The notes under the pieces: generated by a model
Told to the model about the DNA's origin: nothing
Databases searched by the model: none
Seen by the model: only the letters and a program-made list of their open reading frames with translations
NCBI GenBank assembly: GCA_934661195.1
Contig: CAKUJD010000004.1
Location: forward strand, 186,001 to 250,000
DNA length: 64,000 bases
Direction of reading: 5' to 3'
Origin: an uncultured Muribaculaceae bacterium
GTDB taxonomy: Bacteria > Bacteroidota > Bacteroidia > Bacteroidales > Muribaculaceae
Position numbers and translations under genes: made by a program
Part shown: piece by piece, positions 32,230 through 42,403 of the stretch
Layout of the letters: each line of letters begins with the position of its first letter
Numbering within the stretch: position 1 is the first letter of the stretch

Positions 32230-34281
32230 ATGAAAGCAACTAAGAAGAAATTGATACTGGGGCGCTACGCGGTGGTGGTGGGCATAATGCTGCTTATGTC
32301 CACAGCGGTGGTCTACAGCCTTGTGCGCAACACGGTGTTTGAGGCCGCGGCGTGGAACGCCAAGGCCGACAGCCTGCTCACCCGCGAGACTCCGGTAATC
32401 CCCGACCGCGGCAAGATTTTCAGCGACAACGGCGCCGTGCTGGCCGCCAACCTAAACTACTACGTGCCGCGCATCGACTGGACCGTGCAGAAAATCAAGC
32501 TCAAGCCCGACACCGTCGACCGCCTGCTGCGGCAGCTTGGCGACAGCCTGGCCGCGTTCCAAAGCGGCAAAAGCGCCAAGCAGTGGTACGACGAGCTGAA
32601 GCGCGAGGCCACATCGCCCAAGCCCAAGCGCTCCTACCGCCTGTTTAAGGAACTCACCCACAACGAATATGAGCGCCTCAAGACGTTCCCGTTCTTGAAT
32701 CTGCCCAAAAGCAAAAACGGATTTTACTACGACGGCACCATGCGCCGCGTGAAGCCCTACGGCTCGATGGCGTCGCGCAGTGTGGGCAACATCGGCCCCA
32801 ACAACCACGGCCGCTCGGGCCTTGAAATGGCTCTCGACAGCCTGCTCTATGGCGTGGAGGGCAAGGCCAAGAGCATACAGCTGAATTCAGGCATGGCCAA
32901 GTGGGAGAGCGTGCCGGCCGTCAACGGCTACGACATCACCACCACCATCAACATAGGCCTGCAAGACATTGTGGAAAACGAACTCTATGACATGTGCCGC
33001 GAGACCGACGCCCGCTGGGGCACTGCCGTGCTCATGGAGACGGCCACCGGCGAAATCAAGGCCATATCCAACCTGGAGTGGAACAGCAAGCAAAACGACT
33101 ACATCGAAGGCACCAACCACGCCGTGCTCGGCTACGAGCCTGGCTCGGTGATGAAGCCCATAAGCATGATGGTGGCGCTGGAAGACGGCAAGGTGGGCAA
33201 CATCAACACCCCCATTGCCACGGGCACCTCGATGCTGTATTGCGGCAAATACATCAAAGACCCCCACGGCGGCGCGGCCCTGTCGCCGGTGCAAATCATC
33301 GAGACGTCGTCGAACATAGGCATGTCGAAAATCATATTGCGCGACTATGAGAGCAACCCCGACGGATTCCGCCAGAGGCTGGAGCAGATGGGCTTCTTCG
33401 CGCCCTACAACACTGGCATCGCCGGCGAGCAGCTGCCGCACATACGCAAGGTGAAAAACAACGCCGAAGGACGCTTGTCGCTCACGCGCATGGCCTTTGG
33501 CTACGCCACCGAGATTCCGCCCATGCGCATCCTGGCCATGTACAATGCCATTGCCAACGGCGGAAAATACGTGCGCCCAAGGCTGGTGAAGGAACTGTCG
33601 CGCGAGGGCGGCCCCGATTCCATCGTGCCTGTGTCGTACATCCGCAAGCAGGTGTGCTCGCCCGAGAATGCAGCCAAGCTGCGCGAAATGCTGCACGCCG
33701 TGGTGTGGGGCTCGCGCGGCACCGCACGCAAGTGGGTGCAGGACGACCGCGTGGAGATTGCCGGCAAGACGGGCACGGCCTACGTCACCGAAAACGGCCG
33801 TTACACCAGCCAGAAGCGTCTGGCCTTTTGCGGCTTCTTTCCCTATAAGAATCCTAAGTACACCTGCGTGGTGCTTATGGCCGGCGCTAACCGAGGCGCT
33901 GGCGCAAGCAGCGGCGTGGTGCTTAAAAACATAGCGCTTAAGATGTATGCCCGCGGACTGCTGGGTAACCAGAGCGACTACAGGACTGATGGCGGCCTGG
34001 GCGGTCAGCCACGCCTGTTTGCCTCCTACGGCAACAGTCTGCGCCGCAATGTGGCGCGTGGCCTTGGCTTGAGCCAGATGCCGGGCGCGTTCACCGTGCC
34101 AAAGCCGTGCGGCGGCGTGCCCGACGTGCGCGGACTCAACGTGCGCGAGGCTGTGGCCCGGCTCGAGGGACTGGGCCTGAACGTGAGGCTGAGCGGAGCG
34201 GGATATGTGGGCGACCAGAGTCTGGCGCCAGGCAGTGCATATCACCGCGGCCAGACCATTGAATTGCGCCTGAGCCGCTGA
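32230..34281 (+). CDS. ftsI: Septal peptidoglycan transpeptidase with PASTA domain (FtsI/PBP3-type)
   Basis: A class B penicillin-binding protein that cross-links septal peptidoglycan together with FtsW. In 683 residues: a cytoplasmic start, one transmembrane helix (about 12-31), a pedestal domain (about 50-240), and the transpeptidase with the catalytic SVMK (Ser306-Lys309), SSN (360-362) and KTG (513-515) motifs. The last 55 residues are a PASTA domain (VPDVRGLNVREAVARLEGLG), not found in E. coli FtsI but frequent in Bacteroidetes and Firmicutes septal PBPs. It starts 32 bases after ftsL and is followed by murE. Confidence 0.95.
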   Translation: MKATKKKLILGRYAVVVGIMLLMSTAVVYSLVRNTVFEAAAWNAKADSLLTRETPVIPDRGKIFSDNGAVLAANLNYYVPRIDWTVQKIKLKPDTVDRLLRQLGDSLAAFQSGKSAKQWYDELKREATSPKPKRSYRLFKELTHNEYERLKTFPFLNLPKSKNGFYYDGTMRRVKPYGSMASRSVGNIGPNNHGRSGLEMALDSLLYGVEGKAKSIQLNSGMAKWESVPAVNGYDITTTINIGLQDIVENELYDMCRETDARWGTAVLMETATGEIKAISNLEWNSKQNDYIEGTNHAVLGYEPGSVMKPISMMVALEDGKVGNINTPIATGTSMLYCGKYIKDPHGGAALSPVQIIETSSNIGMSKIILRDYESNPDGFRQRLEQMGFFAPYNTGIAGEQLPHIRKVKNNAEGRLSLTRMAFGYATEIPPMRILAMYNAIANGGKYVRPRLVKELSREGGPDSIVPVSYIRKQVCSPENAAKLREMLHAVVWGSRGTARKWVQDDRVEIAGKTGTAYVTENGRYTSQKRLAFCGFFPYKNPKYTCVVLMAGANRGAGASSGVVLKNIALKMYARGLLGNQSDYRTDGGLGGQPRLFASYGNSLRRNVARGLGLSQMPGAFTVPKPCGGVPDVRGLNVREAVARLEGLGLNVRLSGAGYVGDQSLAPGSAYHRGQTIELRLSR

Positions 34282-34325
34282 TAGAGATTGGTTACAACTA
34301 AGAAAAATATAAGCATAAAAGAGAT

Positions 34326-35810
34326 ATGGAAATGAAACTTAACGAACTGTTAGCCGCTGTGAGCGTGAAGAGCGTTATGGGCCCCGCGCCCGAGGCGGTG
34401 GCCATTGCCGATGTCATCAACGACTCGCGCAAGGCCGCTCCCGGCGTGCTCTTTGTGGCCGTGCGCGGCGTGGCCGTGGACTCGCACAAATTCATACCCG
34501 ATGTGGTGGCTGCGGGAGCAGCCGCCGTGGTGTGTGAGCAGCTGCCAGCCGCCACCGACCCCTCGGTGGCCTATGTGGTGGTGCCCGACAGCACCATCGC
34601 CCTTGCCCACCTCGCCTCGCAATGGTATGGCCGCCCCTCTGAGCATCTGCAGCTGGTGGGCGTCACCGGCACCAACGGCAAGACCACCACTGCCACGCTG
34701 CTCTACGAGATGGCGCGGCTCATGGGCTACAAGGCCGGATTGCTGTCGACCGTGAAAAATGTGGTCGACACCACCGAGTATCCAGCCAAGCAGACCACGC
34801 CCGACCACCTGTCGCTCAACCGCCTGCTGCGCCAAATGGTGGATGCCGGCTGCCAATATGCCTTTATGGAGGTTAGCTCGCACGCCTGCGTGCAGCGCCG
34901 CATCGACGGCCTGCGCTTCAAGGGGGCCATATTCACCAATCTCACCCGCGACCACCTCGATTTTCACAAGACGGTGGAGAACTACATACGCGCCAAGAAG
35001 ATGTTTTTCGACGGCCTGCCCACCGACGCCTTCGCGCTGGTCAATGCCGACGACAAGGTGGGCAGCGTGATGGTGCAGAACACCGCCGCCAGCATACACA
35101 CCTATTCGCTGCGCACCGTGGCCGACTTCAAGTGCCGCATAATCGAAGACAGGCTCGACGGCACGTCGCTCAACATCAACGGCCACGACCTGGAGGTGAT
35201 GTTCACGGGCCGCTTCAATGCCTACAATCTGCTGGCAGTGTATGGCACGGCGCGTCTGCTGGGCTGGCCCGAGCATGAGGTGCTGGTGAACATGAGCCGC
35301 CTCGTGCCGGTGGCCGGCCGCTTCCAGACCATGCGCTCGCCGCGCGGCTATGTGGCTGTGGTCGACTATGCCCACACGCCCGATGCGCTGGTCAACGTGC
35401 TGTCCACCATCCGCGAGGTGCTTGGCCGCCGCGGCCACATCATCACCGTGTGCGGCTGCGGCGGCAACCGCGATGCGGGCAAGCGCCCCATCATGGCCCG
35501 CGAGGCCGCCACGCGCAGCGACCGCGTGATTCTCACAAGCGACAACCCCCGCTTTGAGGACCCCGACGACATATTGGCGCAGATGCAAACCGGCCTTGAT
35601 GCCGAAACCAGCCGCAATGTGCTAAAAATCACCGACCGCCGCGAGGCCATACGCTGCGCTTGCCAAATGGCACAGCCGGGCGATGTGGTGCTTGTGGCCG
35701 GCAAGGGCCACGAAACCTATCAGGAAATCAAGGGCGTGAAGCACCACTTCGACGACCGCGAGGAGCTGGCCAACGAGTTCAAGCAGGAGCAGCAGCCGAG
35801 CGGCAAGTGA
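34326..35810 (+). CDS. murE: UDP-N-acetylmuramoyl-tripeptide synthetase, diaminopimelate type
   Basis: MurE adds the third residue of the peptidoglycan stem peptide. The 494-residue protein has the ATP loop GVTGTNGKTTT at 112-122, substrate-binding region TTPDHLSLN, the NLTRDHLDFH block and DNPR at 406-409. DNPR is the motif of MurE enzymes that use meso-diaminopimelate rather than lysine, so the wall is predicted to be DAP-type. An ATG two codons downstream (34332) is an equally possible start. It lies 44 bases after ftsI. Confidence 0.96.
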   Translation: MEMKLNELLAAVSVKSVMGPAPEAVAIADVINDSRKAAPGVLFVAVRGVAVDSHKFIPDVVAAGAAAVVCEQLPAATDPSVAYVVVPDSTIALAHLASQWYGRPSEHLQLVGVTGTNGKTTTATLLYEMARLMGYKAGLLSTVKNVVDTTEYPAKQTTPDHLSLNRLLRQMVDAGCQYAFMEVSSHACVQRRIDGLRFKGAIFTNLTRDHLDFHKTVENYIRAKKMFFDGLPTDAFALVNADDKVGSVMVQNTAASIHTYSLRTVADFKCRIIEDRLDGTSLNINGHDLEVMFTGRFNAYNLLAVYGTARLLGWPEHEVLVNMSRLVPVAGRFQTMRSPRGYVAVVDYAHTPDALVNVLSTIREVLGRRGHIITVCGCGGNRDAGKRPIMAREAATRSDRVILTSDNPRFEDPDDILAQMQTGLDAETSRNVLKITDRREAIRCACQMAQPGDVVLVAGKGHETYQEIKGVKHHFDDREELANEFKQEQQPSGK

Positions 35811-35877
35811 TCAGCATAAAGAAAACGAAGTGTAACGCAGAGTATAGCAAAAAACGTAAAAACAAGAAAATAGAGTC

Positions 35878-37137
35878 ATGATTTATCATCTGTTTCACTA
35901 TTTGGAGCAATTCGATGTGCCGGGAGCGCGCCTCTTCGACTACATCTCGTTCCGGGCGGGCTTTGCCCTGATTTTGTCGTTGTTCATAGCCATAGTCATA
36001 GGCCGCCGCATCATCGACCGCCTGCAGCTGATGCAGGTGGGCGAGATAGTGCGCAACCTGGGGCTTGAGGGCCAGATGCAGAAAAAGGGCACCCCCACCA
36101 TGGGCGGCATCATTATTATAATATCAATACTCATTCCGTGCCTGCTGCTGGGCAAGCTCAACAATGTGTATATGCTGCTCATGATAGTGTCCACCATTTG
36201 GACCGGCGCGCTCGGCTTTGCCGACGACTACATTAAGGTGGCCCACCACAACAAGGAGGGCATGAAGGGCAAGTTTAAGATAGTGGGCCAAGTTGGCCTG
36301 GGCCTGATTGTGGGCCTCACCATTTATCTTAGCCCCGCCATAGTGATGAGCGAGAATGTGGAGACGGTGAACACCGCCACCCACGAGCTGGTGGTGAAAA
36401 ACGAGTCGGTGAAGGAAAAGTGCACTCAGACCACAATACCCTTTGTGAAGAGCAACAACTTCGACTACGCCTCGCTCACCAAGTGGATGGGCAGCCATGC
36501 GCAGACGGGCGGCTGGATTGTGTTTATTCTGGTCACCATATTCGTGATCACCGCCACCAGCAATGGCGCCAACCTCACCGACGGCCTCGACGGCCTTGCC
36601 GCGGGCACATCGGCCATAATAGGGGTGGCGCTGGCCATAATGTGCTATTTGGGCGGCAATGTGATCTATTCCACCTACTTGAATATAATGTATATCCCCG
36701 ACAGCTCCGAACTGGTGGTGTATGCGGCGGCGTTTATCGGCGCCACAGTGGGCTTCCTGTGGTATAATTCCTATCCGGCCCAGGTGTTTATGGGCGACAC
36801 TGGCAGCCTGTGTCTTGGCGGCATCATAGCGGTGTTTGCAATTCTCATCCGCAAGGAGCTGCTGATTCCGCTGCTGTGCGCCATTTTCTTTGTCGAAGAC
36901 CTCTCGGTGATGATTCAGGTGGCCTATTTCAAATACACCAAGAAGCGCACCGGCACCGGCCGGCGCGTGTTCAAGATGACTCCGCTGCACCACCACTTCC
37001 AGGTGCCTGGCGGCAAAGTTGAGGCACTGCTTCAGCACCCCAAGCAGGCCATTCCGGAGAGCAAAATAGTGATGCGCTTCTTCCTGGTGGCAGTGCTGCT
37101 TGCAGTGCTCACGTTTGTAACATTAAAAATAAGATAA
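35878..37137 (+). CDS. mraY: Phospho-N-acetylmuramoyl-pentapeptide transferase
   Basis: MraY attaches the muramyl pentapeptide to undecaprenyl phosphate, forming lipid I. The polytopic 419-residue protein shows DDYIK with Asp116/Asp117, NLTDGLDGLAAG (232-243) and the LHHHFQ motif near the C-terminus, matching the metal and substrate residues of the family. It is about 60 residues longer than E. coli MraY; most of the extra length is a hydrophilic insertion at about 155-205. It sits between murE and murD as expected. Confidence 0.96.
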   Translation: MIYHLFHYLEQFDVPGARLFDYISFRAGFALILSLFIAIVIGRRIIDRLQLMQVGEIVRNLGLEGQMQKKGTPTMGGIIIIISILIPCLLLGKLNNVYMLLMIVSTIWTGALGFADDYIKVAHHNKEGMKGKFKIVGQVGLGLIVGLTIYLSPAIVMSENVETVNTATHELVVKNESVKEKCTQTTIPFVKSNNFDYASLTKWMGSHAQTGGWIVFILVTIFVITATSNGANLTDGLDGLAAGTSAIIGVALAIMCYLGGNVIYSTYLNIMYIPDSSELVVYAAAFIGATVGFLWYNSYPAQVFMGDTGSLCLGGIIAVFAILIRKELLIPLLCAIFFVEDLSVMIQVAYFKYTKKRTGTGRRVFKMTPLHHHFQVPGGKVEALLQHPKQAIPESKIVMRFFLVAVLLAVLTFVTLKIR

Positions 37138-37153
37138 AAAACATCAGCATATT

Positions 37154-38506
37154 ATGAAGAAACTGGTTGTATTAGGAGGCGGAGAGAGCGGCGCAGGGGC
37201 CGCCGTGCTCGCCAAGGTCAAGGGCATGGATGTGTGGCTCAGCGACATGGGCCCCATCAAGCCCAAGTATCAAGACATGCTCAACGACTACCACATAGCC
37301 TGGGAGCAGCAGCACCACAGCGAGGACAAGATTCTTGCCGCCGACGAGATAGTGAAGAGTCCGGGCATTCCGTGCGACGCGCCCATCATCCGCAAGGCGC
37401 AGGCCAAGGGCATTCCCGTGATAAGCGAAATCGAGTTCGCCGGCCGCTACACCGATGCCAAGATGGTGTGCATCACTGGCAGCAACGGCAAGACCACAAC
37501 CACGCTGCTCACCTACCACATTCTGCAAAAGGCCGGCCTCAACGTGGGTCTCGCCGGCAACGTGGGCCGCAGCCTTGCCTATCAGGTGGCCACGGCCAAG
37601 CACGACGTGTATGTGATAGAGCTCAGCAGTTTCCAGCTCGACAACATGTATGAGTTCAAGGCCAATGTGGCGGTGATTCTCAACATCACCCCCGACCACC
37701 TCGACCGCTACGACTACAAGATGGAGAACTATGTGGCGGCCAAGTTCCGCATCATACAGAACCAGACCAGCGACGATGCTTTCATCTTCTGGCAAGACGA
37801 CCCTGTGATAGCGGCTCAGTTGAAGCATGTGAAGACCGAGGCACACATGTTTCCCTTCAGCAGCGAGGATGAGGAAGACTGCGCGGCCTATGTGAAAGAC
37901 GGCGAGCTGCACTTCGATGCCGACGGCCGCGAGTGGAGTATTGCCCGCAACGAGTTGTCGCTCAAGGGCCTGCACAATGTATACAACTCAATGGCTGCCG
38001 GACTTTCGGCCACCATTCTCGACATAAAGAAGGACGTGATTCGCAAGGCCCTTTCCGATTTCGAGGGCATAGAGCACCGCCTGGAGTATGCCGGCACCGT
38101 CGACGGAGTGCGCTACATCAACGACTCCAAGGCCACCAACGTCAACAGCACTTGGTATGCCCTGGAAAGCATGACCAGCCCCACGGTGCTGATCCTTGGC
38201 GGCAAGGACAAGGGCAACGACTACACCCCCCTGCTGCCGCTCATAAAGAAAAGAGTGAAGGCCATTGTGTGCCTTGGCGCCGACAACGCCAAGTTGCTGA
38301 CGTTCTTCACAGGCAAGGTGCCAGCTATAGCCGACACCCACAGCATGTCCGACTGCATGGCTAAGTGCCGTGAACTGGCCGGGCAGGGCGACACTGTGTT
38401 GCTGTCGCCATGCTGCGCAAGTTTCGATCTGTTCAAGAATATGGAAGACCGCGGCTGCCAGTTCAAGGCCTGCGTGCGCGCCATGCAGGAGGGCAAAAAA
38501 GAGTAA
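37154..38506 (+). CDS. murD: UDP-N-acetylmuramoyl-L-alanine:D-glutamate ligase
   Basis: MurD adds D-glutamate to UDP-MurNAc-L-Ala using ATP in the cytoplasm. The 450-residue protein carries the N-terminal UDP-binding Rossmann region (VVLGGGESGAGAA), the ATP loop TGSNGKTTTTLL (108-119), NITPDHLDRYDY and the C-terminal DSKATNVNST segment, all typical of MurD. It begins 16 bases after mraY. Confidence 0.96.
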   Translation: MKKLVVLGGGESGAGAAVLAKVKGMDVWLSDMGPIKPKYQDMLNDYHIAWEQQHHSEDKILAADEIVKSPGIPCDAPIIRKAQAKGIPVISEIEFAGRYTDAKMVCITGSNGKTTTTLLTYHILQKAGLNVGLAGNVGRSLAYQVATAKHDVYVIELSSFQLDNMYEFKANVAVILNITPDHLDRYDYKMENYVAAKFRIIQNQTSDDAFIFWQDDPVIAAQLKHVKTEAHMFPFSSEDEEDCAAYVKDGELHFDADGREWSIARNELSLKGLHNVYNSMAAGLSATILDIKKDVIRKALSDFEGIEHRLEYAGTVDGVRYINDSKATNVNSTWYALESMTSPTVLILGGKDKGNDYTPLLPLIKKRVKAIVCLGADNAKLLTFFTGKVPAIADTHSMSDCMAKCRELAGQGDTVLLSPCCASFDLFKNMEDRGCQFKACVRAMQEGKKE

Positions 38507-38524
38507 ATTAAAGGAAAACAAATA

Positions 38525-39862
38525 ATGTCGTCGGAGGAAAAACGCAAACGTCACAGCGAGCTCACGCGCAAGTATGGCGACTCGTGGATATGGGGCATCT
38601 ACTTCATCCTGCTCATTGTGTCCATAGTGGAGAGCTATTCGGCTTCGAGCCAGATAGTGGCCGGCCGCAGCGTGTATTCGCCCATCATCAGCCAAGGTGG
38701 CTTTCTGCTGCTTGGCCTTGGCATCATAGTGGCCATGAGCCGCATCAAGTATAACAACACCTACTTGCTCACCGGCATCATTCCGCTGCTGTGGTTTGTC
38801 AGTGTGGGCGGACTGCTATATGTGTTGGTGGCCGGCAAGGTGGTCAACGGCGCCGCCCGTGCCATATACATTATGGGCTTTTCGGTGCAGCCGGCTGAGT
38901 TGGCCAAGCTGTCGGTGGTCACGATGCTTGCGTTTATCCTTGCCCGTAGCCAAAAGAACAACGATGTGAGCATGTGGGGCCTTATAGCCAGCGTGGCGGT
39001 GGTGGCCGTGTTTGGCCTGCTGATGCTGCGCGACGGCCTCACCAACACAGCCCTGCTGATGGGCATCAGCCTCTCGATGATGGTGGTGGGCGGCATCAGC
39101 TGGCGGCGCATAATTCTTGTGCTTGTGCTGTTTTGCATAGTGGGCGCCGCCGGCTACGCCATAAAGTCGCACAACGACAGCAGCGACAGCGTGGTGCAGA
39201 CCAACCAGACCGTAGGCCCCCGCGCTGAGGAAAAAAACAACGTCGACCGCACCGACATGCGAAAGGGACGCGTGTCGAAGTGGCTGCACAGCGATTCGCT
39301 GATCTACGAGCCTGTGAGCGACGACAATGCGCAGGAAATGTTCTCGCGCATGGCCCAGGCCCACGGTGGCATTACTGGTGTTACGCCAGGCCACTCGCGC
39401 GAATGCAGCCGTCTGCCGCTGGCCTTCAGCGACTACATTTATTCAATCATAGTAGAGGAAACGGGTCTTGTGGGCGGCATAATAGTGCTTATGCTCTACT
39501 TTGCGCTCATGTCGCGTGCGGCAATCATAGCCAGCCGCTGCAGCCGCTCGCTGCCGGCTCTGCTCATAATGGGCATGGCGGCAATGATCACCTGTCAGGC
39601 CCTGTGCCACATGGCCATCAACGTGGGCGCGATGCCTGTGTCGGGCCAGCCGCTGCCGCTCATCAGCAAGGGCGGCACGTCGATTCTGGTCACCAGCGTG
39701 GCCTTTGGGCTTATGATTTGCATCAGCCGGTCGGTGGCCAACGGCGACGACCGCCGTAACAATAAGAAAAACAAAGATAACAAGGGCGACGCCGAGATTG
39801 CCGCTGAAGCTCTCGACGAAGCCACTAACCCTTCACAATATTTGAAAAATGAGTGGAAATAA
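38525..39862 (+). CDS. ftsW: Septal peptidoglycan glycosyltransferase FtsW
   Basis: FtsW is a SEDS-family polymerase that joins lipid II at the septum together with FtsI. The 445-residue protein has about ten transmembrane helices, the FSVQPAELAKLSVV block (about 119-132) carrying a conserved Glu, and the closing GMPVSG-like segment (GAMPVSGQPLPLISKGGTS). The large extracytoplasmic loop (about 225-300) is polar, and the C-terminal 45 residues form a Lys/Asn/Asp-rich cytoplasmic tail. Its stop lies 14 bases inside murG, implying coupled translation. Confidence 0.94.
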   Translation: MSSEEKRKRHSELTRKYGDSWIWGIYFILLIVSIVESYSASSQIVAGRSVYSPIISQGGFLLLGLGIIVAMSRIKYNNTYLLTGIIPLLWFVSVGGLLYVLVAGKVVNGAARAIYIMGFSVQPAELAKLSVVTMLAFILARSQKNNDVSMWGLIASVAVVAVFGLLMLRDGLTNTALLMGISLSMMVVGGISWRRIILVLVLFCIVGAAGYAIKSHNDSSDSVVQTNQTVGPRAEEKNNVDRTDMRKGRVSKWLHSDSLIYEPVSDDNAQEMFSRMAQAHGGITGVTPGHSRECSRLPLAFSDYIYSIIVEETGLVGGIIVLMLYFALMSRAAIIASRCSRSLPALLIMGMAAMITCQALCHMAINVGAMPVSGQPLPLISKGGTSILVTSVAFGLMICISRSVANGDDRRNNKKNKDNKGDAEIAAEALDEATNPSQYLKNEWK

Positions 39863-40991
39863 CGAAAACAACACGCTGAATATATTGGTGAGCGGCGGCG
39901 GCACGGGCGGACACATCTTCCCCGCGCTGTCGATAGCCAACGAAATTCGCCGCCGCCGTCCCGACGCACACATCCTGTTTGTGGGCGCGCTGGGACGCAT
40001 GGAAATGGAGCGCGTGCCCGCCGCTGGCTACGAGATAGTGGGCCTGCCGGTGAGCGGATTCGACCGCAAGCACCTGCTTCGCAACATCAAGGTGCTATAT
40101 CACTTGCAGAAGAGTCTGCGCATGGCGCGCCGCATAGTGCGCGACTTCAATCCCGACATAGCCATCGGTGTGGGCGGATATGCCAGCGGACCGGTGCTCA
40201 AGGAGGCGCAGAAGCGCGGCATACCCACGCTGCTGCAGGAGCAGAACTCATATGCCGGCGTCACCAACAAGCTGCTGGCCAAGAAGGCCGATTGCATATG
40301 CGTGGCCTATGAGGGCATGGATCGCTTTTTCCCGGCCGACCGCATTGTGCTCACGGGCAACCCCGTGCGCCGCGGCCTGCTGGAGTGCACAGCCACGCCC
40401 GAGGAGGCGCGAGCCTCGTTTGGGCTCGACCCCAACAAGCGCACAGTGCTGATAATCGGCGGCAGCCTTGGAGCCCGCACGGTGAACAACAGCATCATAG
40501 GCGGGCTAGGCGAAATCGCCAGCCATGCCGGCGATGTGCAGGTGATATGGCAGTCGGGCAAGATATATGATGAGCGCTGCCGCGAGGCTCTGGCCGCCTC
40601 GGGCGCGAAAAACGTGGTGCAGATGCCATTCATCTCGCAAATGGACATGGCCTACCGCGCTGCCCACCTGGTGGTGTCGCGCGCTGGTGCCAGCAGCATC
40701 AGCGAGCTGCAGCTGCTGGGCAAGCCGTCGGTGCTGGTGCCGTCGCCCAATGTGGCCGAGGACCATCAGACCAAAAACGCACTTGCGCTCGTCAACCGCG
40801 ACGCGGCTGTGATGGTGCGCGACGCCGAGGCCGGAAGTGTGCTTGTGGGCACCATGCTCGAGCTCGTGGCCGACGACGCCAAGCTGGTCCGGCTCAGTGA
40901 CAATGTGGGCAAAATGGCCCTGCGCAACGCTGCCGAGCACATTGTGGACAAGGCAATGGAACTGATTGAGAGTAAAAAGCATAGCAATTAA
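39849..40991 (+). CDS. murG: Lipid II synthase (MurG N-acetylglucosaminyltransferase)
   Basis: MurG transfers GlcNAc to lipid I on the inner face of the membrane, making lipid II. The 380-residue GT28-type protein has the glycine loop SGGGTGGHIFPALS (15-28) and the C-terminal donor-site segments GGSLGARTVN, RAGASSISELQLLGKPSVLVP and AEDHQTKNA. It overlaps ftsW by 14 bases and precedes murC. Confidence 0.96.
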   Translation: MSGNNENNTLNILVSGGGTGGHIFPALSIANEIRRRRPDAHILFVGALGRMEMERVPAAGYEIVGLPVSGFDRKHLLRNIKVLYHLQKSLRMARRIVRDFNPDIAIGVGGYASGPVLKEAQKRGIPTLLQEQNSYAGVTNKLLAKKADCICVAYEGMDRFFPADRIVLTGNPVRRGLLECTATPEEARASFGLDPNKRTVLIIGGSLGARTVNNSIIGGLGEIASHAGDVQVIWQSGKIYDERCREALAASGAKNVVQMPFISQMDMAYRAAHLVVSRAGASSISELQLLGKPSVLVPSPNVAEDHQTKNALALVNRDAAVMVRDAEAGSVLVGTMLELVADDAKLVRLSDNVGKMALRNAAEHIVDKAMELIESKKHSN

Positions 40992-41017
40992 GCAACGACA
41001 TAAAAATACAATAAGAC

Positions 41018-42403
41018 ATGAAAGATTTCAAATCGCTATATTTCGTGGGTGCCGGCGGCATAGGCATGGCCGCCCTTGAACGCTATTTCCTGGCCAAAGG
41101 CAAGCGCGTGGCCGGATACGACCGTACTGCCACCGATCTGACACGTGCCCTTGAAAAGGAGGGCGTGGCCATAAGCTACGATGAAGACCCGGCCCTGATT
41201 CCCGACTACTGCCGCGACAGCGCCACCACTCTGGTGGTCTACACCCCAGCCGTGCACGAGTCGCACAAGGGCCTGCAATACTTCCGCTCACACGGTTTCG
41301 AGGTGGTGAAGCGCGCCAAGCTGCTGGGTGTGGTCACCGAGCATTCCAAGGGCCTCTGCTTTGCGGGCACCCACGGCAAGACCACCACATCGAGCATGGC
41401 CGCCCACATACTGCAGACGGCCGGCATCGGCAGCAACGCCTTTCTTGGCGGTGTGCTGCGCAACTATGGCAGCAACTTCCTGCTGTCGGACTCCAGCCCT
41501 TATTCGGTGATTGAGGCCGACGAGTTCGACCGCTCGTTTCACCAGCTGAGCCCCTACATTGCTGTGGTCACCAGCACCGACCCCGACCATCTCGACATAT
41601 ATGGCAACTATGAGAACTATCTTGAGAGCTTTGCCCACTTCACCGAGCTCATCCGTCCCGACGGCGCGCTCATAGTGCACACCGGGCTCAAACTCAAGCC
41701 GCGCGTGCAGCCGGGCGTGCGCGTCTACACCTACTCACAGGCCGAGGGCGACTTCCATGCCGCCAATGTGCGTGTGGGTGGCGGCGAGATAGTGTTCGAC
41801 TTTGTGGCCCCTGACGGCACTGTGATTAAGGACATCAGTCTTGGCGTGCCCGTCGACATCAATGTGGAGAACGCCATTGCGGCAATGGCAGCATGCTGGC
41901 TCATACACGCCCCTGCCGAGGCCATGCGCAAGGCCATAGCCACTTTTAAGGGGGCCAAGCGTCGCTTTGAGTTCTGGCTTAAGGAGCCGGGCGACCACGG
42001 CAAGGTGGTGATCGACGACTATGCCCATCACCCCAACGAACTGAAGGCCAGCATCAGCTCGGTGCGCGACCTGTATCACGGCCGCAAACTCACGGTGATA
42101 TTCCAGCCTCACCTCTACACCCGCACACGCGATTTTGCCCCCGAGTTTGCCCGTGCCCTTTCGGCGGCCGATGAACTCTACCTGCTGCCCATCTACCCGG
42201 CGCGCGAAGAGCCCATTCCCGGTGTCACGAGCGACATAATACTGAAGGACGTCACCTGCCCAGTGAAGAAGATATTCACCAAGCAGCAGTTGCTTGAGGC
42301 CATTCCCGGCCTTGACTTCGACGTGCTGCTCACCGTGGGTGCCGGCGACATTGTGAACCTGTTGCCGCAGATTTGTGAAGAGGTAAAGAAGCAAAAACGT
42401 TGA
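41018..42403 (+). CDS. murC: UDP-N-acetylmuramate:L-alanine ligase
   Basis: MurC adds L-alanine to UDP-MurNAc, starting the stem peptide. The 461-residue protein has the UDP-binding GAGGIGMAAL (11-20), ATP loop GTHGKTTTSSM (117-127), EADEFDRSF and the DDYAHHPNE motif in the C-terminal domain. The final TGA overlaps the first base triplets of ftsQ (TTGA), so the two are probably translationally coupled. Confidence 0.96.
   Translation: MKDFKSLYFVGAGGIGMAALERYFLAKGKRVAGYDRTATDLTRALEKEGVAISYDEDPALIPDYCRDSATTLVVYTPAVHESHKGLQYFRSHGFEVVKRAKLLGVVTEHSKGLCFAGTHGKTTTSSMAAHILQTAGIGSNAFLGGVLRNYGSNFLLSDSSPYSVIEADEFDRSFHQLSPYIAVVTSTDPDHLDIYGNYENYLESFAHFTELIRPDGALIVHTGLKLKPRVQPGVRVYTYSQAEGDFHAANVRVGGGEIVFDFVAPDGTVIKDISLGVPVDINVENAIAAMAACWLIHAPAEAMRKAIATFKGAKRRFEFWLKEPGDHGKVVIDDYAHHPNELKASISSVRDLYHGRKLTVIFQPHLYTRTRDFAPEFARALSAADELYLLPIYPAREEPIPGVTSDIILKDVTCPVKKIFTKQQLLEAIPGLDFDVLLTVGAGDIVNLLPQICEEVKKQKR

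Noticed and set aside
32887..34245. 452-codon open frame antisense to ftsI
   Set aside because: Shadow of the ftsI frame: rich in His/Ala/Gly, no domain and no promoter.
34350..35588. 412-codon open frame antisense to murE
   Set aside because: Same kind of compositional shadow; murE motifs are complete on the plus strand.
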